NCBI GenBank assembly: GCA_029168955.1
Contig: JAPDOI010000433.1
Coordinates: 268,501-332,500 of the forward strand
DNA length: 64,000 nt
Source of the DNA: Aplectana chamaeleonis
Taxonomy: Eukaryota > Nematoda > Chromadorea > Rhabditida > Cosmocercidae
Reading direction: 5' to 3'
The notes below the pieces were generated by a model, which saw only the letters and a list, made by a program, of their open reading frames with translations, was not told the origin of the DNA and did no database searches. Below are positions 1 through 10,989 of the stretch, in pieces. Made by a program: the position numbers and the translations under genes. Each line of letters starts with the position of its first letter. The first letter of the stretch is position 1.

Positions 1-1
1 G

Positions 2-860
2 TATGCCGACGATATCAAAGTTTATGGCATATACAACGATAATAACAAAACGGAGGTTCATTCTGCATTAACGACGTCGATCAAAAAACTTATGGATTGG
101 TCTAAGCTTTGGGACATCCCGATTAACCTGTTGAAGACCTTCGTTGTACACATGGGAAGAGGTGTAGCATTACAGTATCGTTACGGAAATATTATCCTAC
201 GCATGCAAAACGAAGCTAAAGACTTGGGAGTCATTGTTAATGACCGCTTAGACTTTTCGTCGCATGTAAATGAAGTGGTTCGCAAAGCACTAAACACGGT
301 TTTCTTCTTATTCAGAAATATTCATAGCAATGATAGTATCATTTTCATCAGACTTTATAGAACATACGTTCTTCCCCAACTTGAACATTGCAGTCAAGTG
401 TGGAGTCCACAAAACAAAACTTCAAACGAAACTTGAGAAAGTCCAACAGACGTTCATTCGAATTCTGATGTATAGGGTTGCTCCAGATCCCGGGTATCCT
501 CGAACCTTACCTAGCTATTCAACTAGACTCAAAATTTTCAAACTGAGTAGCCTTCTAAGCCGGAGAATCGTCCACGATTTGGTTTTCTGCTTCCGTGTAC
601 TACGTATGGAATGTAGACTTAGGGCAAGCAATTATTGGGTGTTCAGACCCAGTCGAGGACGTTCTGGTGGGTTTACACTTCATTGCGCATCGATAAGAAG
701 GGCCCAGCGGTCAAAAATTTTCAATTCTCTCTTTTATCGTGGCGCCAGGTGGTTAGAAAAGTTGCCGAATGACGTATTAAGTGCTCCTAACGTCGCAACA
801 TTCCGTAACAGATTGAAACAGTTAAATCTACCTACACTGCTGAACATTCAGGACTTTTGA
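2..860 (+). pseudogene. CR1-like LINE ORF2, 3' fragment of reverse transcriptase
   Basis: The window opens inside a non-LTR reverse transcriptase. The catalytic YADD box is at positions 2-13, followed by the thumb region with the pattern DLGVIVNDRLDFSSHV and then YVLPQLEHCSQVWSP, typical of CR1/Jockey-type LINEs. The reading frame shifts once at about 405-425: frame 2 stops at 436, while the continuation (QTKLEKVQQTFIRILMY, then RLKQLNLPTLL) is in frame 3 and ends at 860. The protein would copy LINE RNA at the insertion site. The N-terminal part lies outside the window. The frameshift makes this copy dead. The domain call is safe; the clade is inferred. Confidence 0.85.
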
Positions 861-1440
861 TGAGTTGATTTACTATGTTTTTCCGTACGGTTTATAAATG
901 GACACTCTGTTTATGGAAGTTTGCTGGATACTGTGCAAGCTTTTTTTTCTGGACATATCGGCTCTATGATATGCTTGATTGACTTGACGAACGCTTCTCT
1001 GATTCGATTCCTTCATTATATAGATGCTCTCGGCGACGCATTCAACTGTGTGAATCATCAGTCTAGTTCCCTTTTGATTCTTGTAAGGTCTTCGTTGTTC
1101 AAGCTCCGAGCCATGAATTTGCCCATTCTCTGTATACATCGTTCGTGAAACTCTTACAATATATTGAGCTAGAATGCGGTAAAAAAGGATCCAATCGAGC
1201 ATAGAATACCTACAACCAGTCCCTACATATCAATACCTTCTGGAACTCTATATAAAGAATTATTGCCCAGATACCTATCAGTGGTGGGAGGACACATCGT
1301 CCTAGGAATACGCGTGGGTAGGGCCTACAAATGCAGTGACTCGTATATCATAGATCACGATGGTTTTTCAATTCGAAACTCATTTTAATTGAATTAAGAA
1401 CTGCTTGATTACAGTCTTCCTGCATATCCATTCTAGCTCT
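861..1440. other. No gene recognised
   Basis: Short ORFs only, with no recognisable domain. It may be 3' non-coding sequence of the LINE fragment to the left, but nothing in it proves this. Confidence 0.4.
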
Positions 1441-1668
1441 CGAAATTCAATTTACCCAGATTCAACTTAGAATGGCTCAGTCCATAACAACTAATGACCG
1501 CGATATTTTTGCTCTACGTACCTTCCTGATGATACACTCTTGATTCGTGGCCCTCTTCATTAGCTCCAAATCGCAATTGTTGACTAACTACCGTGTGTAT
1601 TTTATTACTGTAATTGTTTTGACCTGCCTACGGCGGGTATTTGTATTCTGTGCGCGTCGGCAACGACG

Positions 1669-1735
<67 letters not shown>
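1441..1735 (+). repeat. Probable LINE 3' end with (TAA)n tail
   Basis: AT-rich non-coding sequence ends in a clean TAA trinucleotide run (about 1669-1735). CR1-like LINEs commonly end in short tandem repeats, and the other LINEs here end in TAAA or TCTAA runs. I infer that this is the 3' end of a LINE. A stand-alone microsatellite is the alternative. Confidence 0.55.
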
Positions 1736-1742
1736 TCGTATG

Positions 1743-2015
1743 GGTGATCCTCGTAAAACTCGTTTGCTGAAAGTTGTATTACCGACGTCTCGTTTCCAAC
1801 AGGAAGTTCTTAGACGAACTCCTCGACTGCGGTTCTCATCTCACAAAGGCGTATACGTACGTCGCTAACTTACGAGGGAGGAGAGAGAGCGCAGGCGAAG
1901 AGAGCGTCTGAGTAACGGAGGGGAATGGTCTGGGTCTCAGTCGGTTCCCCCTAATCCAGCAGCTGAGGAAAGTACTACCCAGTCCACGGCTTCCCAGTCG
2001 GGAAACCTGATGTGA
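1743..2015 (+). pseudogene. LINE ORF1 remnant
   Basis: Frame 3 reads GDPRKTRLLKVVLPTSRF, then RLRFSHKGVYVRR, a stop at 1866-1868, then LTREERERRRRERL. A basic 'KVVLPSS...KGVYIR.SLT.EER' block is what I recall from ORF1 proteins of nematode CR1-like LINEs, which bind LINE RNA. The N-terminal part is absent and the (TAA)n run lies directly upstream. A second stop, TGA, comes near 2013. ORF2 follows in another frame. Confidence 0.55.
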
Positions 2016-2089
2016 ATCTCCGGGCCTCATGTCAATCGATATCCTTTCTGCTCTCTTCTATACGATCGTTAATTAAAAACTCGGAATCC

Positions 2090-4963
2090 CTTGTTGCTAA
2101 GCTTTGCCATCAAAATTTTGACTAAATTCTCACAGAATCTTGGCTAAACTCTAAAAATGATTTGCCTCCACTCCTAGGTGTTGCTAACTCTCATTGCCAT
2201 GGAATTCGATGTGATAGGAACAACAAAAAAGGTGGTGGTCTCGCTCTACTATTAAAGAAATCTTTCTGTTATAAGGTTGTGTGGCAGTAATCTGTTCAAA
2301 AGTCTTATGAAATTCTTGTATGTGACGTATACTTTGAGAAAACAGTAAGGCTTATTTCGGTATATAGAACCCCTAGCTGCGATGCCAGAAACACCTACCA
2401 ACTCGTCAAAGCGATCAGCGATTTCTGCTCATGTGAATACTCCTGTGTTCTTCTTGGAGATTTCAATTTGCCTCTTCTACGTTCTAATAGTGCTACTTTG
2501 AGCTGTGCAGTCATAAAGAACTTCCGTGAAACTCTCGAAGCCCACAATCTGGCGCAATATGTGCCTTTTCCAACCAGAGAGGACGCATTTTTGGACCTTA
2601 TTTTCTGCAATGAGCACGATCTGGTCAAAGGTGTTCAGGTGACGGCGCCGATTGGCTCGAGTGACCACGCCACAATTGAGTTTTCCATCGATTTATTTGT
2701 CTCGCCGACTCGCGCCTATTGGATTAGAGATTTCAAGGCCGCGAATTATTCTGCCATTCAGAATTACTTAAGCAATGTCGATTGGCTAGGATCTTTTAGT
2801 ACGGCAATATCAGTGGACGAAACATACGAAATTTTTATCGCATGCCTTCAACACGAGATCGAGATTTTTGTTCCGGTTCGGAAAAGTGGAATTGCCAATT
2901 TGCGCTTGCCGCCTTACCTCAGAAGGATGTTGGATAAAAGGGATTCTCTGTGGCGTAACGCTGTTTCTAACAACAACGCTATTTGCCGGGACAAATATAT
3001 GACTTTTAGCGTAAAAGTTGAAAAGCAGTTGAATCGTTTCAACATTTATTTTGAGAAAAAGCACATAGAATCCAATGATCAAAATAAGTTTTACAGGTAC
3101 ATGAACTCTTTCGGTTCTAAACGGCGAGGTATTCCCGGTTTAGTAGCTGGTGACAATACGTTTACTACAGATTCCGATAAAGCCCAATTATTTGCAGAAA
3201 TTTTTCAAAAAGCCTACATCAGTGGAAATGAGGACAAGTTCAGTGCTGATGCTGTTGTTCCTTCCTATCCTATTATGGATAACTCTTTATGGTTCTACAA
3301 AGAAGAGATTTTCGAATTCCTACGCAAATGGCCGAATTCCTTCTCAATCTCTCCGGACCTCATACCTCTCACATTCGTCAAAGGTGTACTTTGTCAAATA
3401 GTGAAACCTTTAGAATATATATTTAACTTGAGTTTTATGCGAGGTCAAGTACCAGTTCGTTGGAAGCATGCATTTGTAACACCGATACCAAAAAAGGAAC
3501 CTCTCTCTGATCCCAATAACTATAGGCTAATAAGTATAACATCAATATTCTCTCGCACCTTTGAGAAAATAGTTAAGCGCCATGTTTTGAACCACCTCGA
3601 AAATAACAGCATAATCTCTAGAGAGCAGTATGGCTTTTGCCAAGGGAAATCTGTCGAAACTGCAATGCTTACATCGCTGAATGACTGGACTGACGCTGTC
3701 GAGTCTAAGAATCGGGTTGATGTAGTATATTTTGACTTTGCAAAGGCTTTTGATCGAGTCCCTATCCAGAAGCTGCTCTTCAAGTTAGCTGAAATAGGTC
3801 TCCACCCTCGTCTCATCTTGTGGATAAGAGGCTTTCTCGAAGGTAGAACGTTTCAGGTGAAGGTGGGTAAGGAGCACTCATCCTCGCTCTCTGCTTGCAG
3901 CGGAGTACCTCAAGGAGGAGTACTTTCGCCCATACTGTTCCTGATATTCACTTATGATTTACCTAATCATATCCTTAGTTTTAATGTTGCATGTAAGATG
4001 TACGCCGACGATATCAAGATTTATAAGGCCATAAGGATTCCAAGCGATGAAGGAAATGTGCAAAATACTGTTACTTTTGTTCAGACTTGGGCCTCTGAGC
4101 ATGGTCTACCCCTCGCAGCCGAAAAATCTAAGGTATTTGTCATTGGTGAAGCATTGTCAACATCTCCTGGATACTTTATTGGAAGCGTGAAGTTGAATCA
4201 AGTCACAGAAGTGCGCGACCTCGGTTTTTTCTTGAACCATAAATTGGAATTCCAAACTCATTGCAGAAATATTGTTCGAAAAGCAACTTACAGAACTTAT
4301 AATTTGTTTAAGACCCTCAAAAGCAAGGATACCAGGCTTCTTTTGAAAGCTTACAAAATCTATGTACGTCCAATAGTAGAGAGCGGAACCACCGTATTCA
4401 GTCCTTATAAAAAGAAAGACATCGAGTTGCTAGAACGAGTTCAGAATAACTTTACGCGTAAACTTATGTTGAGATGCAGCGGACTTTCGTACAGCTGTAT
4501 TCCCAATGGCGCCGCCCGAAGTAAGCAGTTAGGGTTGCGTTCGTTGAAAAGTACAAGAAATCGTAATGATTTGTTGATGATGTATAAAATTTTGACCAGA
4601 AGGGTCTCTATTGACTTTTCCAATATTCTCAAATTTCAATCCAGTAGGACTAGGAGTGGTGGTTTTAGCATTCGTGGCTCTGTGGCTAGAAGCCAAGTCA
4701 GAAGAAACTTTTTCTGCAACAGGGTTTTCCACAAGTCTCGATCGTTGATCAATCAGAACATTTTGGCAATGAGCCTAGGTTCCTTCAGAACTTTCATCAG
4801 CTGCCAAAGGATAGTCGATGAAATTGTAGCCTTTGTATGCTTTCTTTTCGTGAATCTTGCTATTTTTATCAATGTTGATTTAGAACTGTTTTTTTTACTT
4901 GCTAGAGTGCCGGATTTTCGTATCTCATGGCCACTGTGTTTTAACTGTTTTAATTACGCGTGA
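2090..4963 (+). pseudogene. LINE ORF2: APE endonuclease plus reverse transcriptase
   Basis: The frame is open from 2291 to 4963 and readable further upstream through stops at 2123-2125 and 2288-2290. The endonuclease comes first: TESWL near 2132, a DR..KKGGGLALL block near 2190-2260, the GDFN box at 2456-2467, and a closing SSDHATIEF near 2658. The reverse transcriptase follows, with PNNYRLISI, FDFAKAFDRV (first Asp), SGVPQGGVLSPILF and YADD at 4001-4012, then the thumb (VRDLGFFLNHKLEF) and C-terminal region. The endonuclease nicks target DNA and the RT primes from it. The stops kill the endonuclease, although the 831 codons from 2468 are uninterrupted. TTG at 2468 is only the first possible start codon in that stretch, not a real start. 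Confidence 0.88.
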
Positions 4964-4996
4964 CGACAGTCCGCGTCCATTAAATAAATAAATAAC

Positions 4997-7765
4997 AGAG
5001 TAACATTTGGTCTCATCTGCTCGCCGTTCCTACTGTCAGGAATGATCAAGTACCACCTACAGCACCACTCTTCTAATCCACGAATTGCTCACAAAATCGA
5101 CAGCAATACATATGTGGACAACTTAGCGATAACCTCCGAATCAACGGAAGAGGCAATTTAACTATATAAGGAATCGAAGGCAATTTTCGAGAACATGAAT
5201 ATGAATCTCAGAGAATTTCTCACCAACGACAAACATCTACAAGCACAAATAGCTGAAAAGGATTTGAGCAAAAACCCCACTCAGAAAATCCTAGGGATTA
5301 CGTGGGATTCCAATGAAGACAAGTTCTTCTTGACATGCAAGTATCCATTCAAGAAGGAAATCACCAAGCGTTCTGTTTCCGAACAAGTAGCGGCCATTTA
5401 CGGATCCACTGGGATGGCTCACTCCAATCACGCTGATAGGGAAACAATTCCTACAACAGTTGTGGAAGTACAAGTACGGCTGGGACATGAAGCTATCACA
5501 AGAACACGAAACACAATGGAGAAATATCATAGAAAGAGCTGACGAGTTCCAGTGTCAGATATTCAGAAAAGTCACACAGATTAACACCTCCACACGACTC
5601 GTGCTATTCTCCGACGCTAGCCAAAACGCAATGGCAGCCTGTGCTTATATGGTTTCCGAACACGGATCACACTTGATAATCGGAAAATCCAAGTTACCGT
5701 CGATAAAGCAAAACCCAACAATACCCAAACTCGAACTAAACGCACTCACCATGACAATGCGATTAGCATATTCGGTGTACAAAGCAGTACAGAATCAAGC
5801 AAAGCTAGAAGAAATTATCGTTCTTTCGGATTCCAAAATTACACTAAAATGGATATCGATCAATTCCGTGGACAGGACTGTCGGAATCCTAGTGAAGAAC
5901 CGAGTTCGAGAAATAAGGAAGCTTGTAGATGAAATCGAAGCACCCGTTCTATTTGGTTATGTCAACACCACCGATAATCCCGCGGACTGTGCCACAAGGG
6001 GATTAAACAAAACGGACTTCAAAAACCACTTCTGGTGGACCGGACCGTCTTTCATACAAGGAGCTAAAGAAAATTGGCCAAAGGAATGTCGACTGTTCGC
6101 CCTTCTGCCAGAATGTAGCGAACAAGCATACATCCTAACAACTACATCGAAGAGCATCCCGTCCGAGCTACTCGACTGGAACCGTCAGAACGACCTAATA
6201 CTTCGCCAAAAGGTTGTGGCATATGTTCTACGCTTTATCAAACAGCTAACTCTACGAGCGAGAAAAGAAATTCAAGAACGCGTCGAGGAAGGCATTCCCG
6301 AACTACACTCTATGGAAATTCTTCCATACATAACGGCAACAGAACTTGAAATGGCTTTGCATGTAATAGTTCGAAATCATCAGAAGATCTACCATTCAAC
6401 AGCAAGACAGACTTCACTCAAGCAACTGAAGCTCAAGGAAGATAAAAAAGGACCTCTTCGGTGTCAAGGCCGTCTGGGAAATGCCAGTATTCCAATCAAT
6501 GCTAAGCATCCATTCCTGATCGCATCCAAGTCACACCAGGCACAGATGATTGTGAAATACGCACATTGTGCATTGCACTGCGGAACCAGGCAAACAATGT
6601 CACGTGTAAGAGAACGGTTTTGAATCCCAAAACTAAGACAGATGGTTCGTAACCTCATTGCACGATGCGTGCGGTGCCAAAGAATGAACAATCTTCCTTG
6701 CAAATACCCAGAAATGGACGACCTTCCAAGCCGACGAGTGCAAAGATCGAATCCGTTTGAACATGTCGGGATAGACTACGTCGGACCTCTATCAGCAAAA
6801 CGAAATGAGGAAACAACGAAGGTCTACGGCATCATCATCACCTGCGCAACAACAAGACTCACTCACATAGAACTGGTCCAGGACATGACGTATCATCTTC
6901 TACTCGCACTTCGTCGATTTTTTGCTAGAAGAGGGATACCATCCAGCATAACGTCAGATAATGCACCGAACTTCATGTTAGGAGACCAAATCCTTCAAGA
7001 CGCAGTTTCTCATGTGATTCACGACATTTCGCTAAAGCAAGCAATGGCCACGAAAGGCATTACTTGGAAAACAATCACGCCCTACGCTCCGTGGCAGGGA
7101 GCTCTTCATGAAAGACTGATCAAGTCAATCAAACACAGCCTTTACAAGACCATACCGTGCCGACACAAGAAGCATTGTAAACACTCTTGGTGGAAATTGA
7201 GGGAAGTCTCAACAGCAGGCCGCTCACATATCAGGAAGAAAAATGGGAAGACACGCCTGTTCTACGCCCAATAGACTTCATGCAACGCGACATAATCATC
7301 ACGTATCCATTCGAGAATATCAGTTCCGATGAAGCTGAGCGTGACTCAGATTACTACCCACCAAACGAAGTTGCTGTGATAAGAAATCGAAAGCAAGCAG
7401 AAGACGCTCTCAAGACAGGTCATCAACTCACGGAACGCTTCTGGAATATTTGGCACAAAGACTATTTGACCAGTCTAAGAGAGAAACACAAACTTGATGT
7501 TAACAATAAACGCGGTACCAACAAATTTCCTACTGAAGGTACAGTAGTGCTAGTATCCGAAGCAGTGATGCCCCGCAATTCCTGGAAATTAGGAAGGATC
7601 ACCAAAGTATTTCAATCACACAATGGAATGATACGCGAAGTCGAACTGAAAATACCCAGTGGTCGCACCATCCGCCGTCCAGTGAATCTACTAATTCCGT
7701 TGGGACTAGGAGACTTGAACACGGATACCACGGAAAAAAAACTTTCCAAAAGAAACTTGCAATAA
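4997..7765 (+). pseudogene. pol: BEL/Pao LTR-retrotransposon pol (RT end, RNase H, integrase)
   Basis: The frame starts mid-RT with FGLICSPFLLSGMIKYHL, then YVDN at 5111-5122 where many RTs have YVDD. It continues through the RNase H-like region (LVLFSDASQNAMAACAY, KLELNALTMTMRLA, VLSDSKITLKWI), an HHCC-type integrase zinc region (near 6360-6700) and the integrase core: IDYVGPL, the SDNAPNF Asp and the LHERLIKS Glu. The tail (FWNIWHKDYLTSLRE... then GRTIRRPVNLLIPL) is typical of the Pao C-terminus. Breaks: stop 5159-5161, a frameshift at about 5405-5412, TGA at 6621-6623 in place of a Trp codon, and a frameshift at about 7130-7187. The part upstream of the RT is missing, displaced by the LINE insertion. 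It would make and integrate cDNA; this copy cannot. Confidence 0.88.
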
Positions 7766-7786
7766 CGGAAATAAAGAAGGACCACA

Positions 7787-7814
7787 GATGGCGCAGGTTA
7801 TAACCTGCGCCATC
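7787..7814. repeat. Perfect 28-bp palindrome
   Basis: GATGGCGCAGGTTA and its exact reverse complement are fused with no spacer, 22 bases after the integrase stop and just after the purine tract. It could be an LTR-end structure or a terminator-like cruciform. Confidence 0.85.
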
Positions 7815-8004
7815 GCTTGAACAAAAATGGAAATCTTAATTGTGGAAATAAGTCAGTCAACAGTCATGCAAAGGCAACAGTAATTCAGCCTCGTCTTCAA
7901 CTGGACACAGTCCACGGTCATGAACAGATTCAACGCAAAACAAGTTCTGAGGAGGTCGGAGCCCCAACAGCATTGGACATCTCACGCCTATTCACCTCCC
8001 CTGC

Positions 8005-8290
8005 ACCTCACCCACCTCCAACAGCGAGCGAACCCCAACTAGCACGTTCCTCCCCAATCGAAACACCCTTCGCCACTTCCAACGTCAAGCGAACTCCAGC
8101 TCAAACACTCCTCTCCCACCCAAACCCTTTCCCTACCTCCAACGGAGCAAAACCCAACTCGCACGTTCCTCACCCATTCAAGCCTTACGTCCACCTCCAC
8201 CGGCGAGAAAATCCAAACTCATACGTTCCCTTCGTGTCGAACAGTTTCCAACTCAGAAAACGACCCAACTCAAACTCACGCGTTGGCTTC
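8005..8290 (+). repeat. About five imperfect 52-62-bp tandem repeats in presumed U3
   Basis: Units share the pattern cc(a)cctccaac..cgagcaaa.cccaact..cacgttcc and start near 8013, 8071, 8133, 8189 and 8241. Tandem repeats in U3 often carry enhancer function; that role is inferred. Confidence 0.6.
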
Positions 8291-8504
8291 GTCAACGGAT
8301 ATCCACCATATCAACATGGTTTCCACTGCTCTTGCACTATCGATCAAGAAAACATCACACGTCATCGAACAAGAAGACAAGACGTCGAAGAAGAAGAAGA
8401 AGGTCAACCTGCTCGGCCCGGAGTATAGTGCCTCAAACGCACTATCAACAACGAAAGGAAGAAGTGATCCAGATCAGAGTATAATGATAAAGGATAAAGT
8501 CGAG

Positions 8505-8514
8505 TATAAATAAG
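8505..8514 (+). promoter_or_regulatory. TATA box of the candidate LTR
   Basis: TATAAATAAG lies about 90 bases upstream of the first gag-like ATG at 8602, consistent with a U3/R promoter. Confidence 0.5.
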
Positions 8515-8601
8515 ACTGTCTGTTGGAAATGAACCTTACTTGATCAATCGTGTCCGCAGCAGCACCCAGCTACTACACTCAGTAACAGTATTCACACAAC
8601 G

Positions 8602-9804
8602 ATGGATCCTGACCAGATCCGATAGCAAAAATCCAGACCAGAGGAGCAGACCTCCAGAAGAGGAGGAGTTGGGAGGAACTAAAACGATAGCAGACGACCG
8701 GAGACAGGAAGCCAGAGCAGACAGCGGCGAGGAAGATCTTCGACAAGGGAGAAAGGTACCGGGGGTGAGCTTCGTGTTCACTCCTTCGTTAGTCTCATAG
8801 TCCGTGCTCCTCGTGTTTTTTACCGTTCACATGTTCCTCCGGTTGTGTATAATACAGCAGACCGGTCTCCCCCTCAAAGTCATCCCCCTGCGGTCGGACT
8901 CGCCATGAGGCCGACCATAGGCGGAGGGGAGGGCGAGCCGACCGGTTTTAATACAGCGCGTACTACAGTCCGTAATACAGCTGCGTCGCAGACACAGTCG
9001 GGGCCAGTGGATCAGTCAGGACCCCCCGTGACAATCCATGAACCTCCTAGTCCCGTTGGTTATTCAGACCCGAGGCACAGCCAAATTTCACCGGGCGTGG
9101 CCGAGGTGTCAACGGGCATCACCACGGACGAAGAGGCCATGGACACGGAAGAGTGTCTCGTCGCACCAGCGCAGAATTCTCCCCCCATCATGTACGTGGC
9201 GCCTCATAGTCGAGCAGTACGTATACGACTCTTGAACCTCAATGGACTGCCACGAGTGACAGTCGCGAGCAAGAGTCGGGAGCGGAGGCAGACGAGTCGC
9301 TACGCCCTATCCGCGACAGCGATGACCGCGTAGCGGAAATCGTTGCCGCATTAACTATTCATCCGATGAAGGGAAGACATAATACAGATTCTAACACACC
9401 GTTGCGTCCAAATCCAGCAGTCACCTCGTTTGGGCCGCTGCTCCAGGTGACCGCAACGAATACTACAGCAGTCGGACCCCGACTCCAGGAAGAACTCACC
9501 GCGGCCGAGTTCAGGGTCGTCTTCGACTATATTACAACCAATAATACATTGAGGGACCAGATCCGCGCCTTAGTCATTCCTCCGAGGGACACTGTGCCCG
9601 CCACGCTGCAAGATTACGAGGCAGCAGCGGAGATGGTCCGTCTATTACAGACGTTACAGTTGTTGAGTCAAAACACTACGAAGTCCTTCCATAACCTTGC
9701 GGTCCTCCAAATACGGAGGCATGGACTTCAGGTACGTAGATCTACAAGCTTGGGGCGATCAGTTGAACCGTAGCATCACAGCTATTATCAACCATGGCAA
9801 CCAA
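8602..9804 (+). pseudogene. Gag-like protein, N-terminal half (frameshifted)
   Basis: An ATG at 8602 (MDPDQIR) starts a charged, disordered leader that continues in frame 2 (SRPPEEEELGG...) and then in frame 1 from about 8800 (VVYNTADRSPPQSH...). A shift at about 9200-9243 leads to frame 3 (EADESLRPIRDSDD, then LTAAEFRVVFDYITTNN, VPATLQDYEAAAEMVRLLQ). A last shift near 9715 gives MDFRYVDLQAWGDQLNRS, which runs into the TIR element. Low-complexity NTA/TTA tripeptides recur. No domain is recognised here. The gag assignment comes from the zinc-knuckle half beyond the insertion and from the LTR position just upstream. Confidence 0.6.
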
Positions 9805-10152
9805 TCAGAACTTTTTACTCAAGTAAAAAACTAATTATCGGACAAGTAACGGATGGCTTACGTTACTTGTCTGGAGCTTGTAAATTTGTATGGTTAAGGC
9901 CGCTCCAAGCTGATACTTCAATTGTTCGTATATTGTTTCATAGTTGTTCATTTGTGAGGCTATACTTGTTCACCCCGCTCATGCACAACTTTTAAACTAT
10001 TTATAAACTACTAACCGTAGGTTGTTTTATATTTATAAAAATGTTGTACATGACTTATCCGTCAGCTTCAACGGACAACTTACCATCTACATAATAATAC
10101 TCCACTTCAATTTAAGTTGATTTACAACTAATGGAAAAGCTCGTTCGACATT

Positions 10153-10158
10153 TTTATT
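10153..10158 (-). terminator. AATAAA polyadenylation signal
   Basis: A perfect AATAAA on the minus strand lies about 53 bases after the stop codon of the small spliced gene. Confidence 0.65.
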
Positions 10159-10210
10159 TGAAAACAGCAACAAAAAATATAATATTGCCGCAATGGTTTC
10201 GGGTGAAGGT

Positions 10211-10570
10211 TCAGAGAACGGCGTGGACTCTTTCTTCACCATTGAATCCTATCTCGTGCTGAGTTTCGTGTTCTCCTCGCTTCTGTCGTTTTCGCGACCT
10301 TGCTGGTGAAGGTGGAGAGGAATAGTCGGATTCGCCATCCATGAAGTCCTCGTGTTGCGGTGCTGCTTCGGTCCAACTGATATCACAGTCTGATTAAATT
10401 ACCGGATCAAAGAGAAAAATAACACACCTGGCATCCTCGTTCCCATGCAGCGACAGGTCTAAGGAACCACTGTCGGAGTCAGGATTACTCGCGGGTACAT
10501 CTTTACCAACAGTCATGTCGGGAATAGAAGTTGCGTTGTTTTCGGCGGCACACTCGCTATCCTGAGGCAT
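10211..10570 (-). CDS. Predicted two-exon small nuclear-type protein (102 aa), unknown family
   Basis: On the minus strand, exon 1 (10570-10428) starts MPQDSECAAE, ends after a CAG at a GTGTGTT donor, and has phase 2. A 51-base intron (10427-10377) ends in ATATCAG. Exon 2 (10376-10211) reads on in frame from SWTEAAPQHEDF to a TGA. The 102-residue product is acidic and Ser/Asp-rich in its first half. A PPSPARSRKRQKR stretch (residues 69-81) looks like a nuclear localisation signal. A TTTCAG acceptor lies 20 bases upstream of the ATG and AATAAA follows the stop. An alternative 36-base intron (10425-10390) also keeps a frame. I do not recognise the family. It lies inside a TIR transposon, so it may be element-encoded or captured host sequence. 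Confidence 0.5.
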
Positions 10571-10589
10571 CTTGCGCCGAAAATTTATC

Positions 10590-10598
10590 CTGAAACAC
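10590..10598 (-). promoter_or_regulatory. Candidate 3' splice (trans-splice) acceptor
   Basis: Minus-strand TGTGTTTCAG ends at 10590, leaving a 19-base leader before the ATG at 10570. This suits a spliced-leader acceptor of a nematode gene or the end of a 5' UTR intron. Confidence 0.4.
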
Positions 10599-10740
10599 AG
10601 TTACTAATTATTGCGATTATTAGGAGCAAAAAGATTGTTCACTCCGATTTCACTGATTTTGGGTTGAGATGTAGCCGGTTTTGCATGAGATGTAGCTTTT
10701 TGAACAGCTTCATTTTCTAACAAGGAAAGTATACAAAGCG

Positions 10741-10945
10741 TATAGTGGAGTCCACCAAGAGTGTCTCATTTACTTATCAATGAGAAGCGGTCGATTGGAG
10801 ATCAATGAACTTGAAACTCGTTGCAGCACAACCGCTCACTCGATCGGTATCGAGCGTGCTGATGTGGGATTCATGCACATTGATCCACAGCCGACCGCTT
10901 CTTATTGATAAATAAATGAGACACTCTTGGTGGAGTTCACTATAT
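10741..10945. mobile_element. Small TIR element (about 205 bp)
   Basis: Inverted arms of about 52 bases start TATAGTGGAGTCCACCAAG at 10741 and end at 10945, with few mismatches. It lies inside the 2.5-kb TIR element. A TA at each end suggests a TA target. Confidence 0.7.
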
Positions 10946-10989
10946 GTCGGATCTACGGAAGCGAATTATATGGCCAGTATCTATTGAGC

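Larger units (their letters stand above)
1743..4996 (+). mobile_element. CR1-like LINE copy with ORF1 remnant, ORF2 and TAAA tail
   Basis: The order is ORF1-like remnant (1743-2015), endonuclease plus reverse transcriptase (2090-4963), a very short 3' UTR and a TAAA tail ending near 4996. The element abuts the BEL/Pao pol gene, whose sense frame starts at once after the tail, so the LINE appears to have inserted into that element's RT region. Stops in ORF1 and in the endonuclease show the copy is inactive. Confidence 0.8.
7768..8577 (+). mobile_element. Candidate 3' LTR of the BEL/Pao element
   Basis: A purine-rich run (ggaaataaagaagg, 7768-7781) follows the integrase stop, as a polypurine tract would. 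A TG-beginning sequence (TGGCGCAGG) starts at 7789. A TATA box is at 8505-8514, and a gag-like ORF begins downstream at about 8602. The 203-codon proline-rich ORF at 7817-8428 falls in the presumed U3 and is probably not a gene. The 5' LTR is not in view, so the boundaries are inferred. Confidence 0.5.

Noticed and set aside
7817..8428. 203-codon proline-rich ORF after the BEL/Pao integrase, possibly an env gene
   Set aside because: No signal peptide, membrane segment or conserved cysteines; it coincides with imperfect tandem repeats upstream of a TATA box and is better explained as LTR U3.
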